A stretch of 64,000 nt of DNA from Protopterus annectens (Eukaryota; Chordata; Ceratodontiformes; Protopteridae), in the NCBI RefSeq assembly GCF_019279795.1, contig NC_056731.1, positions 863,967,071-864,031,070 on the forward strand, read 5' to 3'. Numbering within the stretch: the first letter of the stretch is position 1; each line of letters begins with the position of its first letter. Shown here one piece after another: positions 10,875 to 22,499 of this stretch. A program made the translations under genes and the position numbers. The notes below the pieces were generated by a model, which saw only the letters and a list, made by a program, of their open reading frames with translations, was not told the DNA's origin and searched no databases.

Positions 10875-10990
10875 CTAATATTTATTTATTTGTCTTTGTT
10901 GATCAGGAAAGTCAAACGGGGCAAAGCCTCTTTTCAATGGAGGCTTGGGGGGAAAAAGCTCCATCACTGTACATTTATGTTAACAAAAGA
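10875..10990 (-). mobile_element. SINE 3'-tail fragment (family B tail)
   Basis: Read on the minus strand it resembles the tail of the SINE at 44640-44905: GCCTCCATTGAAAAGAGGCT, then a CTTTGTTGAT-type motif and AAATAAATAAATAT. The tRNA-like head is missing. Confidence 0.55.
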
Positions 10991-11876
10991 ATTTCAGACA
11001 GTTCTTAGAAAAACAGCAGTTACATTTCTTATGAAAAAATAAACATAATTACAAGGCAGGTATATAAAGTAAAGTATTTATATCAACAATTATAAGTCTA
11101 TATAGTTCTTCTAGCTATAAAACCGTGCAGGAAGTAAATGGCTTGATAATGCAGAAGGGAAAACATTGCTGTAAAGATGTTTAGTGTTCTTACATTTCAG
11201 TAAAGAAAGGTCTGCAATGAGTTTGACATATTATGAAGAAATAAAATTATGTAGGAAGAAAGATTTTAGTACTGTATAGGTTTGTAAAGAGTTCAAGAAT
11301 TGTAATAAAGTAAGTTAAAAATTATGTAGAAGGGGAGGGGAGATGTTAGTAGTGAGTGGGAGGATAATGGTAATATCAAATGACTAACAGAGCATGGTAT
11401 AGGATCAGTTCTGTTTAGGCTGCCTGCTCCAAATTAGTGTATCTAGAAGGTTTATAACTTAAGTATTCATGGGATGCATAAAAGGGTTAGACTGGTGGAT
11501 GGGGCAGTTAGAAAAGAGAAAGAGGAAAAGTGTTTAAGTGGGGAGTGAAAAGGGATGTATTGATTCAAGTGCAGGAGGGAAAGTTGTTAGGAGTGTAATG
11601 ATTTAAGCAGAAGCGGGCAAAAGTTAGTGATAAGTAATAACAAGTTTGTGCTATGGGTCTCAGCCTGGTGATGAACATGAGCATGATCAGGATCAGGTAA
11701 GGTACTGTTTGAGCTGGGTTTTATAGCTTAGGAGTTTGTTCGTCATTTTACTTGTGTAGAGATGGTGTTCCAAAGTTTGGAGATGTAACAGGAGTATAGT
11801 GATCCCTCAATGAACTATTTGCTTTAGTAGTGCTTAGCAGAAATTTATTATCAGAACAGAGGTCCCTTGTGGGGGT

Positions 11877-13444
11877 TGTGATACCCCACCAAACCTGGGT
11901 CAGTAATCAAGGAGTCTCAATTCTCACCACTAGCACCTGTGGGGAATGTTCAAAGAGATGATAACAGGTACACACACAATATCTCCAGATGCAGCTCTCT
12001 GCATCAAGCACAATTTCCCTTAAGAGCACATGGGGAACACAGTCAGTCTGGGGGTGGGTTCTCCCCCCTTTCTCCAAATCCCCAATAAGATTGGCACAGC
12101 TATAGAGTTGAGATCTCAGCTGAGTGTCCAAGACCTCCAGCACCCTCTCTATCCAACCAGTGCTTCATGTCCCTGCCCAAGTAACTGACACACAGACTCT
12201 TGGAGATTTGATTTACACAAACACACACCTGGGAAAGGCTGGTACAGGTTTACTAGCTATGCCCCCTTCTGCCCAGATTATAAGGTAGTTACCACCACCA
12301 CCAGACACTCCTGCCCGCTACCTTAAGGCCCTTACAAAGGTACCCAATATACTGAGTAAAATTAATATTAATACAAATGGTAGTTTGACCAAGAGCAAGG
12401 CTATTAGGAGTGGTCCACACAGTGTCACCAAATACATATACAAATAGTCTCAACACTTAAATATCTCTACAGAGATCAGCCACAATGATAAGGTTTAAAT
12501 ATATTTAATAATAATAAAAGCACAAGAAAATACTAAGTATATATTCACAGTGACATCAGAGTTCAAAATCACAGAAAATATTTAAAATACCATTGAAGGA
12601 CAGACTCAGAGAAATAAAGAAAAACAATATCTAAACTAAGCTTCGCTATATTCCTGACTGAATCTAAGAAAATTCCTATTCCCTACTTACTTAATAGAGC
12701 AAGGCAGATGATGTGGGGAATGGTCCTTCTTGTAAGGTCCAAGTCAGAATACAGAATGCTCAGTCTCATTAAGAGACTTCTCAAAATAATATCTAAAATA
12801 TTACTTCTGGGATAGCTTGCAGAATGACATTATTGCTGGTTATCTGACTTCTAGTTCCCATGCAACCCCCCATTGCTGGAAGCTGGCAGTATTTAGCACC
12901 TACCTGTAAAAATACACACACAAGGGCTTTTGCTCAGATCTGTGGCAGGTGCTGGATGTTATAAAACAATTTCATACCTCCAAGCTTCCAGAGTAGTAAT
13001 TAGTTCACCTGAAAGACAATAAAGAAAGGTTCCTGGTACTGACTTTGTGTTTCTGGCTGCACTGAAACCTATCTATGACATAGCATCTTAATAGCCTAGC
13101 CCGTAAAGTGATTTAATTTCAGTTATATTTTAAAGTTTGCTGGACTGAGGGTAACCTTTCAGTTTCCTCTGTTAAAACATATCATTTAAACAGTTACAAT
13201 AGTGCATGTACATTTCAGTTCTATCCAGTAGGGCACAATGTGGATACATTTCAATCACAAGCACTTTACAAATACCTTTTCAACACAAACATCTGTGCAA
13301 ATCAGTTTGATATACACACGATATACAGTTCTAATACATTTGTAACACAAACATCTTGCATAAATCAGCTTGCTATTCACAAGTGACATCTAATTATTTA
13401 AAAAGTTCCAGCTAGCTGTGCTGGCAATACCCCTTATTGTCACA
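11877..13444 (-). mobile_element. Possible solitary LTR, about 1.57 kb
   Basis: The block interrupts the LINE remnant and has TGTGA...TCACA ends. Read on the minus strand it starts TGTGACAATAAGGGGTATTG and ends GTGGGGTATCACA. It holds no open frame of note. The ends and the interruption suggest an LTR, but I found no flanking target duplication, so this is tentative. Other repeat types are possible. Confidence 0.35.
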
Positions 13445-13570
13445 CTGATCTAGGGTAATAATGAAGGGCATTGCTCTGGATAATATATCAGTTAGTACGC
13501 AAAAAATAGATGAGAGTATGCTATGCAGTTGTTAAACTCTAGCCAGTTTTGCTGTTTTAAGGCTTGTCAG

Positions 13571-14176
13571 CATATCTCTCAACCCCTTAGAGTAAGAAAT
13601 CTGGACAAAACCATGAAAAAAGTGGTACAAATAGGGACACTTTTTAAATATTGCTCTTACAAACTTAGAAAGTTGATAGAATAACAGGTTTTGCATTTGC
13701 ATGAATTTTCTGAAGGGTATGAAGTCTAAAACTCAAATGTCTGTCATTATTTTCTAACTTTAGTCTTTAATGATTTGCCAAATCCGCAGTGGTGCAGCGG
13801 TAGCATTGTTGTCTCATAGCAAGAAGTTCTCCCATTCGATTCTTGGCTGGAGTGTGGGGAGTGCCTTCTGTGTGGAGTCTGCATGCCCTCCCCGCAGTTG
13901 CGTGGGCGTTCGAAAGACATGTGTAAATGGGCGTGCCTTCATTGAAGGTTGAATGTCGAGCTGGCACCTCGGCATTCGTGAAAATCTACTGCCAATTATT
14001 AGCAGACAGGAGTTCCGCTATTGTGACCCCTAACCGGGAAAAGCCAAAAGACAATCAACCAGTCTTTAATGATTTGCCATTAATTTGCCAGAAAGCCACA
14101 CTTTTATGAAAAACGGACCAAAATATAAGGCAAAAATCTGGACATTCTGCAAAAATCTGTACAATTGAGAGGTATG
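13571..14176. mobile_element. MITE copy A (CATATCTCTCAA ends), holding a SINE
   Basis: Left end CATATCTCTCAA and right end TTGAGAGGTATG are inverted. The flanks CTTGTCAG (13563-13570) and CTTGGCAG (14177-14184) form an 8-bp target duplication with one mismatch. Two other copies of the same roughly 300-bp family occur at 52770-53038 and 54004-54322. All carry AGAAATCTGGACAAA near one end and AAAATCTGGACATTCTGC or a variant near the other. The element is non-coding. This copy is enlarged by an inserted SINE. Confidence 0.85.
13781..14060 (+). mobile_element. tRNA-derived SINE (family A tail) with 19-bp TSD
   Basis: The head has a pol III A box (GTGGTGCAGCGGTAG) and a B box (ATTCGATTC). The body has GTGTGGAGTCTGCATG and GCGTGGGCGTTCG; the tail has GAGCTGGCACCTCGGCATTC and TGTGACCCCTAACCGGGAAA. 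The target duplication AGTCTTTAATGATTTGCCA is perfect over 19 bases at 13762-13780 and 14061-14079. A long, perfect duplication indicates LINE-mediated insertion and a fairly recent date. Host sequence is the MITE at 13571-14176. Confidence 0.93.
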
Positions 14177-15339
14177 CTTGGCAGTGGTGAGTTTGGGTTG
14201 CAGTAATGACAGCAAATTTAGCTACTTTGTTGTAACAGGAGGCTAGTTTGGATTTTAGTGTAGAGCTTAGGTTTATAATAGCTGGGCATATAAGAGCATT
14301 GGAAGCAAACAGGATGAGGCTAGAATTTTTCTTGCTGGATCGGTTTTGTCCTATAAAGGGAGCCAAGTTTCTAGTGGGTCCTTTTAATTGTTTGTAGAAT
14401 ATGTTGCTCAAATTTAAGATTGTTATCTATTACACTGCCCATAATACCTGAAAGGTTGCACAACTCACAGGTGGGAATCATAAAGTACAATGAAAGGACA
14501 AACTATTACACTAAGAATATTGATTTAGAAGAAACATGCAAAGTTCTGCCATCTGAAATGCCTACCCAGTTCCATACAGTCTAGGATGCATATTTGCTAC
14601 AGTTAAAACAAACCATATATTGCATATGTAAGGATTATTAGTCTAAGTTCCCTTGGCAGAAAACTAAAAAGCAAATTACCTACTTCAACTACATTGTTGG
14701 TGTCTGAAAACAAGTTTAGAGTAAAGGAAATATGGAAACAAAATCAGCAAATACAAATTTACAGCTTGGCCACAAAGTAAGAATACTAGATGATGAAATA
14801 TTTGGTAAAGCATACGATCCATTATCATACACTATTTGTGTTCTAGGGGAGTTGTACAAACCATAGACATATGTAACAAAGGCCCAAAAAAAGTGCAACC
14901 AGAAATGTCACAATAAAGTATACATTGTGGCCTTCAGAAAGATGAAAACATGGTTAATAAAAAAGTTATAAAATACTAACAACCATCCCAAAAGGGAGAT
15001 TGCACATCCAGTGTAATTAGCCAATCACAGGTTTAGTGTTAAATTTGTAAGATTAATGTAACATAGTGCATACTATCTTACATGTACATTTACATGCGTA
15101 TACATATACATTTTTATATTTATAAAAAGGAGTTGTATGTGAAATCTATAGCATGTCATGTTGTACAAGTTCTAGAGTTTAGTCTGACCACACATCATTG
15201 AGGCAAGACCACATACATTGTGTGTCTGTATTGTTTATTACATATCCTGATATCAGATAGGCTTCCTGCTTCCTCTCTCTATCCCTGCAGCATCACTTCT
15301 CAAATACCTCAGTTTTGCAGGATGAAGCACTGGTTAGCA

Positions 15340-18335
15340 AGGCTACAGTGCCTTTTTTAGGCAAGGTTCAAATAACAAATTCACCACTGTAACAGGAACA
15401 GGCAAGCAAAAACGGAGGGTAATGCTTCTCAATGCTAGAAGTCTAAATCTCAAAATGCACTCATTCAAGGCACTCCTTAAAATGGAGAACATCAATATCT
15501 GTGCATTGACTGAGACCTGGTTCAAGGCTCCAGAGAGCACCCCTGCACTACCAGGCTATAACTCATACCACACTTTTCGGCCATAACCTTGACTGAAACA
15601 CCAAAGGCGGTGTGTCCATATTCATTAAGGATATCCACACCTCCAGGCTAGTTGTTCAGCATAATGCATCTGAGGTTATCCAAGTACAACTAACTCTGGG
15701 CAAAACTGCAATCCAAATTGTAGCTTGCTACAGATCCCCCACCATGCCCCAGGATTCCCACTCCTCTTTTCTTAATATACTGGAAAATATTAGGGTTCAA
15801 ACACCCTAATAATTGGCAATTTCAACTATCCCACTAATAACTGGGAAAACTACTCGTGTACCAATGCCTCAGCTCAAACCTTTCTGGAATTCATAAACTC
15901 CAGTACCCTGGATCAACTTATCCACACCCTCACCAGGGGCAACAATATCCTAGACCTAGTCATTACCAACATGAGTGACCGGTGTTCCACAGCTGAAGTC
16001 AACTCCTCATTGGTCCGATCCAACCATAAGCTAATCACCCTTGATATCCACATCTCGCCCCCACCCCCCATTAAGGAAACCATGGTAAAAAATTTCTCCA
16101 AAGCCAACTTCATGCTTCTTAAGACAGAAGTGGTGAACTTCATGACACCCATGCAGATGGACAATACAGTTACAACTGCTGAATCCTACACAAATGCATA
16201 CAGTTACAACTGCTGAATCCTACACAAATGCACTCTATAAGCACTTACATGAGTGCATGGATCGTGCTATCCCAAACAGAACCAAGCCGCTATCCTCTAA
16301 AAAATGGAAGTCAATCTGGTGGTCCCCTGCCATAAACAAACTGCACAACAGAAGGAAGAAACTGTTGCAAAAGACAGTAAAATCCCATGAGTGGAGAAGC
16401 TCCCTGGTCAGCCTCAGTAAGAAGCTGAGATCCCTTATAAGATCCTCCAAAGCTAGCTACGAAAACAAAATCGCCACTAATTCTAAGGACAACCACACAG
16501 CATTTTATAGCTATGTCAAGAATCTCGATGGCAACACCCAGATCTGCTCTGAGTTACAGCACAAAGGCACAAAAATTACAGAACCAACTGATATTGCCAA
16601 CATCCTGGCAGATAGGTTCAGTGCTAACTTTACCCACCCCTCACCCCCTAAAGGGCCTATATCTATACAGGAAGAAAGCAGAGTCCCTGTAATCACAACT
16701 ACGCTGGTAAAAGCTGCACTCTCTAAAGCCAAAAACACAGCATCCATGGGACCAGACAACAACCCAGGCTGCATTTTACATGAACTTCAGAACAATGGCT
16801 CCCCACTTAAGCACCATGTTCAGTAATAGCCTCACATCAGGCTTTGTGACCACTGAATGGTGCACAGCAACAGTTATCCCACTCCACATAGGGGAAGCCA
16901 CCACTGATCCTGGGAACTATCGACCTGCTAGCTTGATGACCCTGGTCTGCAAGGCCATGGAACGTATCATCATGGAACTCATAAACAAAGACATTGGTAA
17001 CCTCCAAACTCTGGATCCCACCCAGTTCGAGTTTGTGAAAGACAGATCATGCCTCCTGAACCTGATTGACTTCTTTGAAGCACGCACCAAAGCCATAGAT
17101 GAGGGTAAGGTGATTCACACAGCCTATCTTGACCTCGCCAAGGCTTTCAACACTATCCCCCATTCTGGAATTATAGCTAAACTCACTAAACTAGGTATAA
17201 ATTCCTACATCACTACATGGGTTGCCAACTGGCTCACTGACAGAACCCACACTGTAAAAGTTGCAGACTCCAAATCTGACCTCAAAGCAGTGACAAGTGG
17301 AGTACCACAGGGTTCCATCCTGGGAACTCTCCTGTTTGGTGTCTACTTCTCTGACGTACAGGCTAATACAGAAGGCCTCAGGCGAACGAAGTTCGCAGAT
17401 GACTGCAAACTAGGAGCCATAGTCAAGTCCCCAAATGATGTGGACATCCTACAGAAGGGCCTCGCTGAGACAGATACCTGGTGTCAGAACCATGGCCTCA
17501 AGCTCAATGCCAAAAAGTGGTCTCATCCCCTTTGGTAAAAACTCTGTGCCCATGAACTACCACATAGGCAGCAATCTACTTAACACCGAATGTGTGATGA
17601 GATCTTGGGACCCAGGTGGACAGTAGTCTCTCCTTTGATAGTCACATCATCACAGTAGTCAGGAAGTCCTTCTATGTGGCACACCTCATCATAAAAGGGT
17701 TCTCATCCAGGAAAAAAGAGGTCATTGTTCCCCTCTACTTGACACTCATTAGACCCATTATAGAGTACAAAGCCCCTTTTGGAATGTACCTCACAAGACA
17801 TCTGCAGCAGTTGGAAAGGCCACAAAAGTACCTCACAAAGAGGATTACTGGCCTCAATCAAATGCCCTACACTGACTGCCTCAAAACACTCCAGCTTTAC
17901 TCCATAGCATATTGCCTACTCCGAGGTGATCTCTGCCTAACATATAAAACTATGTCAAACCCAGAGGTGTTGGACATGCTACACCTAATTAAATCCCAAT
18001 CCCTCCAAGCTACACGATCTAGGGACCTAAACCTTGTCACCACAATAAACAAAACATGCTGGAGGGATAGATTCCTGTCCCAGAGACTTCCCATACTCTG
18101 GAACAGGTTACCCATCTATGTCAAGCAAAGTTCTTCATTAGCACTCTTCAAGAAAAATCTTGATGAGTGGATGGGAAATAGAAATACACCCCGGGGATCA
18201 CTTCTGTGTCTCTGCTCGACAGTGGCACAGGAAAATAACTTTCTTGGGTGGCATAAGCCAGGGAACCTTGTTGGCTAGGCTTACGTAGGCCCTTGGGCTG
18301 ATAGCCTAGTACCTACCTATGAACCTTAGCATAGT
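15340..18335 (+). mobile_element. CR1/L2-like LINE, ORF2 nearly full length but broken
   Basis: Apurinic-type endonuclease comes first (LLNARSLNLKMHSF near 15425, ALTETWFKA near 15505, ILDLVITN near 15950, SNHKLI near 16018). Reverse transcriptase follows (GNYRPASLM near 16912, AYLDLAKAFNTIPH near 17120, SGVPQGSILG near 17296, FADDCKL near 17395). The C-terminal region ends with LWNRLP near 18100 and the stop at 18276-18278. The RT box FADD is intact. The frame is broken by at least four shifts, one caused by an exact 34-bp tandem duplication at 16165-16232. The 3' UTR ends TAGCCTAGTACCTACCTATG. It seems to have lost activity fairly recently, judging by long remaining frames (up to 252 codons). 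Confidence 0.92.
16165..16232. repeat. Exact 34-bp tandem duplication in the LINE
   Basis: The unit starting TACAGTTACAACTGCTGAAT occupies 16165-16198 and 16199-16232 with no difference. Its length is not a multiple of three, so it shifts the frame between the endonuclease-side and RT-side reading frames. Confidence 0.98.
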
Positions 18336-18945
18336 GCTATGGGCTCAGTCTAAACAGGAATCTCCTGGTTAGTGACCACGTTGCTGCAGAACAATTTTGT
18401 TGAAGGCTTCTTGGGTGCTGAACATGAGGAATTTCTAAACAGTCCAATCTCTTAAGTGCCTAAAGAAAGAAAACAGGGTTCCCATGCTAGGCAGCATCAT
18501 TTTATACTGAGAACACCCTGTAAATGGTGATGGGGGTTCAGTCTTCACCCACAAGAGAAGATGTAGCAGCATAGGTGTTTTCCGTCTCAGATATGACGGC
18601 AAGGTTAGGTTGCTCTATCGATCTTGACTCAACAGTACTCGCAGCATCTTTTGTGCATTCCATTTGACAACCATAACCCCCATGGCATTATGACATACAC
18701 TTACACATACTGTTTATCAATGATGATTAATGTGTGAAAGAAAATGACACCAAGCATATCTACATATCTATCAAGGATGCACTGCTCTGTATTTTATATG
18801 GTCAACGGTGAGGTAACTTTTTTTGCTTTCTTTTTCTTTAATATCTGCTGACCACCAACTACACCCCCACAGCCTCTCAAATTCCACTTCATCTGACGAA
18901 AACTCCTTAACCACCCGTGCACTAACTCTAGCCTATATCTGGGAC
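18336..18945. other. Intergenic stretch, nothing recognised
   Basis: No open frame or repeat boundary could be supported. Confidence 0.5.
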
Positions 18946-18949
18946 AGGT

Positions 18950-19315
18950 GAGGAGACTAAGGCACCTGTGGCAGCCTCACACTACTGCTGAGACGAGTTT
19001 TAACTCCTATCCCTACCTCCCTTGCATGCACATGCCCCATCTCAATACCTGGCATGCAATGGGCACTGCAGAATCTCACCCATCTCTGTGTAACTCTGCC
19101 CAAGCCTTGTCCCCTATAGACAATGCCCACCATGTGTCTCCATCTTACTAGGGATCATCTTTGATGGTATATCCCAGTAAGCCCACCCTTCTCCCTGGAT
19201 GGGAATACCCATCTACCCTACCTATGCAGTCAACTGCCTGAGCCATTACTTGAACTCGGGCTGCCTGGGTAATTGTTAGGGTTTTATCTCTCTATGCCAC
19301 CAGTGCAGGCTGTGC
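18950..19315 (-). mobile_element. Possible tRNA-derived SINE, minus strand
   Basis: Near 19300 on the minus strand, GGTGGCATAGAGAGATAAAA resembles an A box and, about 45 bases on, CGAGTTCAAGTAAT resembles a B box. The body that follows is GC-rich and non-coding. No target duplication was found. Confidence 0.35.
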
Positions 19316-19349
19316 TAAAATATTACTGAAGTGCACCATGGAACTGGTA

Positions 19350-22218
19350 TCTTGAGAATGGCTGTTTGCTTAGAAGGGTCAGGTCGTAGGCCGGAACTAG
19401 TAAATAAATGACCAACATAAGAAACCTCTTGTTGCCTGAATTTGCATTTCTGTGGACTGAGATTAAGATTCATTTGACGTGCCTTTTCCAGAACTCTTCT
19501 GTGGTTTCTGTCATGCTCAGCTTTACCATTACCTCATACTAGTATGTCTATTATAATAGCACAGGGATACCAAGAAAAAAATTGCTCCATTGCACATCGA
19601 AAGCCTTCACTTGGAGAACTTATCATAAATGGCATTCTCAAAAATCTGTGGCTGCCAAATTGAGTACTAAACATAGTGAGCAATGATAATCATTTCTTAA
19701 GTTGAATTTGCCAGAATGAACTCTTTGCATCTAAAACAGAAAAAAAAAAACAGTCGCATTTAGCATCAAAGCTGCGACTTCTTCGACTGTGCACATTGGA
19801 TGATGAGGTCTTTTTGGTGCTTTGTTCAAATCTCATGGATCAATACACATTCTGATGTCATCTGAGCTTTTCTTATGAGATATGAGCTACCACCATGGAA
19901 GATAACCACTCAGTTGGAGTATCAGAATCAACTGGACAAATCACACCTTTTCACACCATTTTATCTAGCCTGGCTTTGACTCTGTCCTGCATGGCTATTG
20001 GAACTTTTCATGCTGGCCTAACTGGACTGACATCTGGATCTAACTTCATGGAGTACACAACTTTAAGCTTCCCTAATTTGTCTTCTAAAAGATAAGTATA
20101 GGTAGAAAAAATATACTGGGGGATATTTGAGTAGTAGTAGTCTTTCAAGCTAAGATGATGAATTTCCTTGTTAAATGAAAGCAGTCCCATTATCAAAACT
20201 GTCTCTGAGCCCTAATAATGACTTGAATGTGCCTCTTGACCAAATGAAATGTCGTAGCTTCTCCCAGCAGTGTAACATGAAAGTACTACTGAACCTTGTT
20301 TGAATTTCTTCACCTCCATAAGCAACAAGCTTTGCACACTTTGCCACATCAAGCCTTTCACCATGACACACACTAGCAACTGCTTCTGCTGACATTAACA
20401 TTGCACCTGGCTTATATGGTTACTAGTTCTTTTTTCTTCATTATTTTTTTTTTTTAGAAGTGTATAGGTATGTATAATGATTCTATGTAACTGTTGGAAG
20501 CATTCATGTACATAAAACATTGCACCTGGAACCTGCATCAACTTTGAGCTCTGTGGGTTTTCCATTTATCCAAACAGTACTAAATACTTCATTCTTTGCA
20601 CTTAAATTTACTGCATTGCAAATTTCATGAAGCACTGACACACCATCCACATAAACAGTAGGGCTTCAGCTCTCTAATTTATTATCTTGTTTCTTAAAAT
20701 GTTCCCTTTTAATAACAGAATGTGGTCCTTTTGATTTACAAAACCTTTTGAAATGATTCCATTTATTGCATTTGTGGCATTGCTGACCAAAAACGAACTA
20801 TTTTCCCTTTTAGATTTATGATTTCCACCACAATTACAACAATTGGCAATGAAATTGAGTTGGGGCCTATGCTTTGAGTTTGCTGACTCGCTCTTATGCT
20901 TCACTGACACTGTGCGAACTCTGTAATTTGCTGGAAAGCCCTGGGGTTTACCAGTGAGGGTTGCAGGGGCTAGAGTTGCTGCCTGTTTCTTTTAACTACG
21001 TGCTGCATACTATCAACATGAGCTTTGTCACTGTGCCTTCTAGAGCTGTTTTCATTCTTAAACATATTTGCGTGCTTTTCTGTGAGCTTTTATATCTGAC
21101 AAATCTCAATGGTCTTATTTAAAGTTAAATCACTGTCACAACGCAAAATCTATTTCACAGCATCATCTTTAATACAACTTACAAGTCTGTCCTTTATCAA
21201 CTCATCCCTTAAATCACCAAATCTGCACGTTTTAGCCTTGTTTCTCAAGTCAGTGATATATAATGCAAAAGTTTCAGCAGGCTTTTGATCCCTTACAAGT
21301 GCCTTTCCATTGTAACATTTGTTTGGGCATTACACATTTCTCGAAATTTACATTTTAAGCACTCAGGGTCCTCCCTTGATTCAGCCTGTGCAACAATATG
21401 ATGGCTTTCCTCCTCTCCTTTACAGACAGCAAGCGGATACACAAATGAATATTCCCTTTCTATGGCTTCTGACTCAGCTAAATTAAGCAGAATAAATGCC
21501 TTTGTACAATCATCTTTATCAGAAAATGTAGCCTATATGAAAATGTACTCTTGCTCACTCTCCAGTTCTCTGCAATATTACTAGCAAACACAAGTGCACT
21601 GGGTTTTTGAAATCTGTCTGCTGTGCCCACAAAGAATGTACAAACACACTGAAAATATGGCCCTTGTAATTATGTATGAACAAACTGTTCTGTGGGCTTG
21701 TAATAACATTCAAATGCACAATAAATTCTTCAAAATACTGTACCTTGTGAACTATGCTCTGTAATGGCTGTATTCTGCAAAATAACTATTGTAATACTGT
21801 ACAAACATGCAAACACCGTATACACTTCTAATAACTCAGATATGTTTGATTAATATGAAAAATACGTGCTTAGTGAAATGCAGTTTCCCTTTTATTTTAT
21901 TCGTTTTATGCAATTCATTTCAAACATTTTCTGTAGTAATTCGAATATTTTATCAATATCAGACATACTGGTTTATGCAAATATCGTTTAGAGCATTCTG
22001 TATGCCTGGTTTCATATTTTGTGAGTAAGAAATAGTTTTGAGCAAGTTTTAACATCTGAAATTCGTTTCTGACCCGTTTTGCTAAGTATGCACATTAAAC
22101 GGATGACTCGCCTCTCTATATTCCTCCAGTTTCAACTAAATACCTCTCGATCTCGAACTGAAAGATTTGGACTCCATCCTGGCTTCAAGTCCTTTAGATA
22201 TCCTGCTTCTGACACCAT
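19350..22218 (-). mobile_element. Ty3/Gypsy-like LTR element fossil, minus strand
   Basis: From high to low coordinate it shows gag-like sequence with a zinc-knuckle pattern (CCNCGGNHKSKREN near 20820), a protease-like stretch (ELKVDAGS near 20545) and reverse transcriptase (the block around DVSPVRPA near 20015, then a VICPVDS stretch near 19935). A primer-binding-site-like TGGTGTCAGAAGC lies at about 22205-22217, just inside the 5' LTR. It is broken many times and looks old. The RNase H, integrase and 3' LTR are not present here. It is a different copy from the plus-strand one at 6.6-15.25 kb. Confidence 0.8.
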
Positions 22219-22475
22219 GTCTCACATTCTTCCCCAACACAGATGACAATCAGGCATGGTATTTCATTTAGATGTTTTAATACATAGAACCATCACGATG
22301 GATAGCAGCATCATAAAATATAAATGAACTGGTTAACAGACAGACCTTACAACTACAGCTTACCACAAAATGTCAGCCAACCTTGAACATGTTCAGTATT
22401 TATACAGTGGTGCAAGCCCTTGGATAGCTTCTTAAAGGTACATACACACATTGATCTACAGATACAATCTCTAGG
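22218..22475 (-). repeat. 5' LTR of the minus-strand Gypsy-like fossil
   Basis: Read on the minus strand it starts near TGTATCTGTAGATC, has a TATA-like TATAAATAC, a poly(A)-like TATTAAAACA, and ends GAATGTGAGACA just before the primer-binding-site-like sequence. The left limit is approximate because no second LTR was found for comparison. Confidence 0.55.
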
Positions 22476-22499
22476 ATGATGGAATTTTTTGAGTGGGAT

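Larger units (their letters stand above)
11344..14460 (-). mobile_element. 3' part of a non-LTR LINE, interrupted by insertions
   Basis: On the minus strand, pieces of a LINE C-terminal region lie in order from high to low coordinate: STLKSKLASCYNKVAKFAVI near 14200-14330, then (below the MITE) 13570-13445, then (below the 1.57-kb block) 11876-11344 with NSSLRDHY and a WNTISTQVK-like end similar to the WNSLP motif that closes many CR1/L2/Jockey-type ORF2 proteins. The clade is uncertain. It interrupts the integrase region of the Ty3/Gypsy fossil. Confidence 0.45.
6590..15250 (+). mobile_element. Ty3/Gypsy-like LTR element fossil, split by insertions
   Basis: Pieces of one pol region lie in order on the plus strand: reverse transcriptase from about 6597 (FLRLSFGASWASEVFY near 6690, KYLGHIL near 6890), RNase H either side of the Penelope-like insertion (TDHKPL near 10460), and integrase remains at 10600-11340 and again at 14480-14960 (GHKVRILDDE near 14765). 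A purine-rich tract at 14990-15000 may precede a 3' LTR running to about 15250 with a TATA-like TTTATAAAAAGG. The gag end and 5' LTR are not visible. The element is broken many times and old. It hosts at least two separate stacks of later insertions. Confidence 0.8.

Noticed and set aside
11329-11344. Polypurine tract GAAGGGGAGGGGAGA followed by TGTTAG read as a Gypsy 3' LTR start
   Set aside because: Integrase C-terminal remains of the same element reappear at 14480-14960, so the sequence after 11344 is better explained as an insertion.
13781-14060. tRNA gene
   Set aside because: The A and B boxes belong to a SINE with a target duplication and long non-tRNA body; no cloverleaf is completed.
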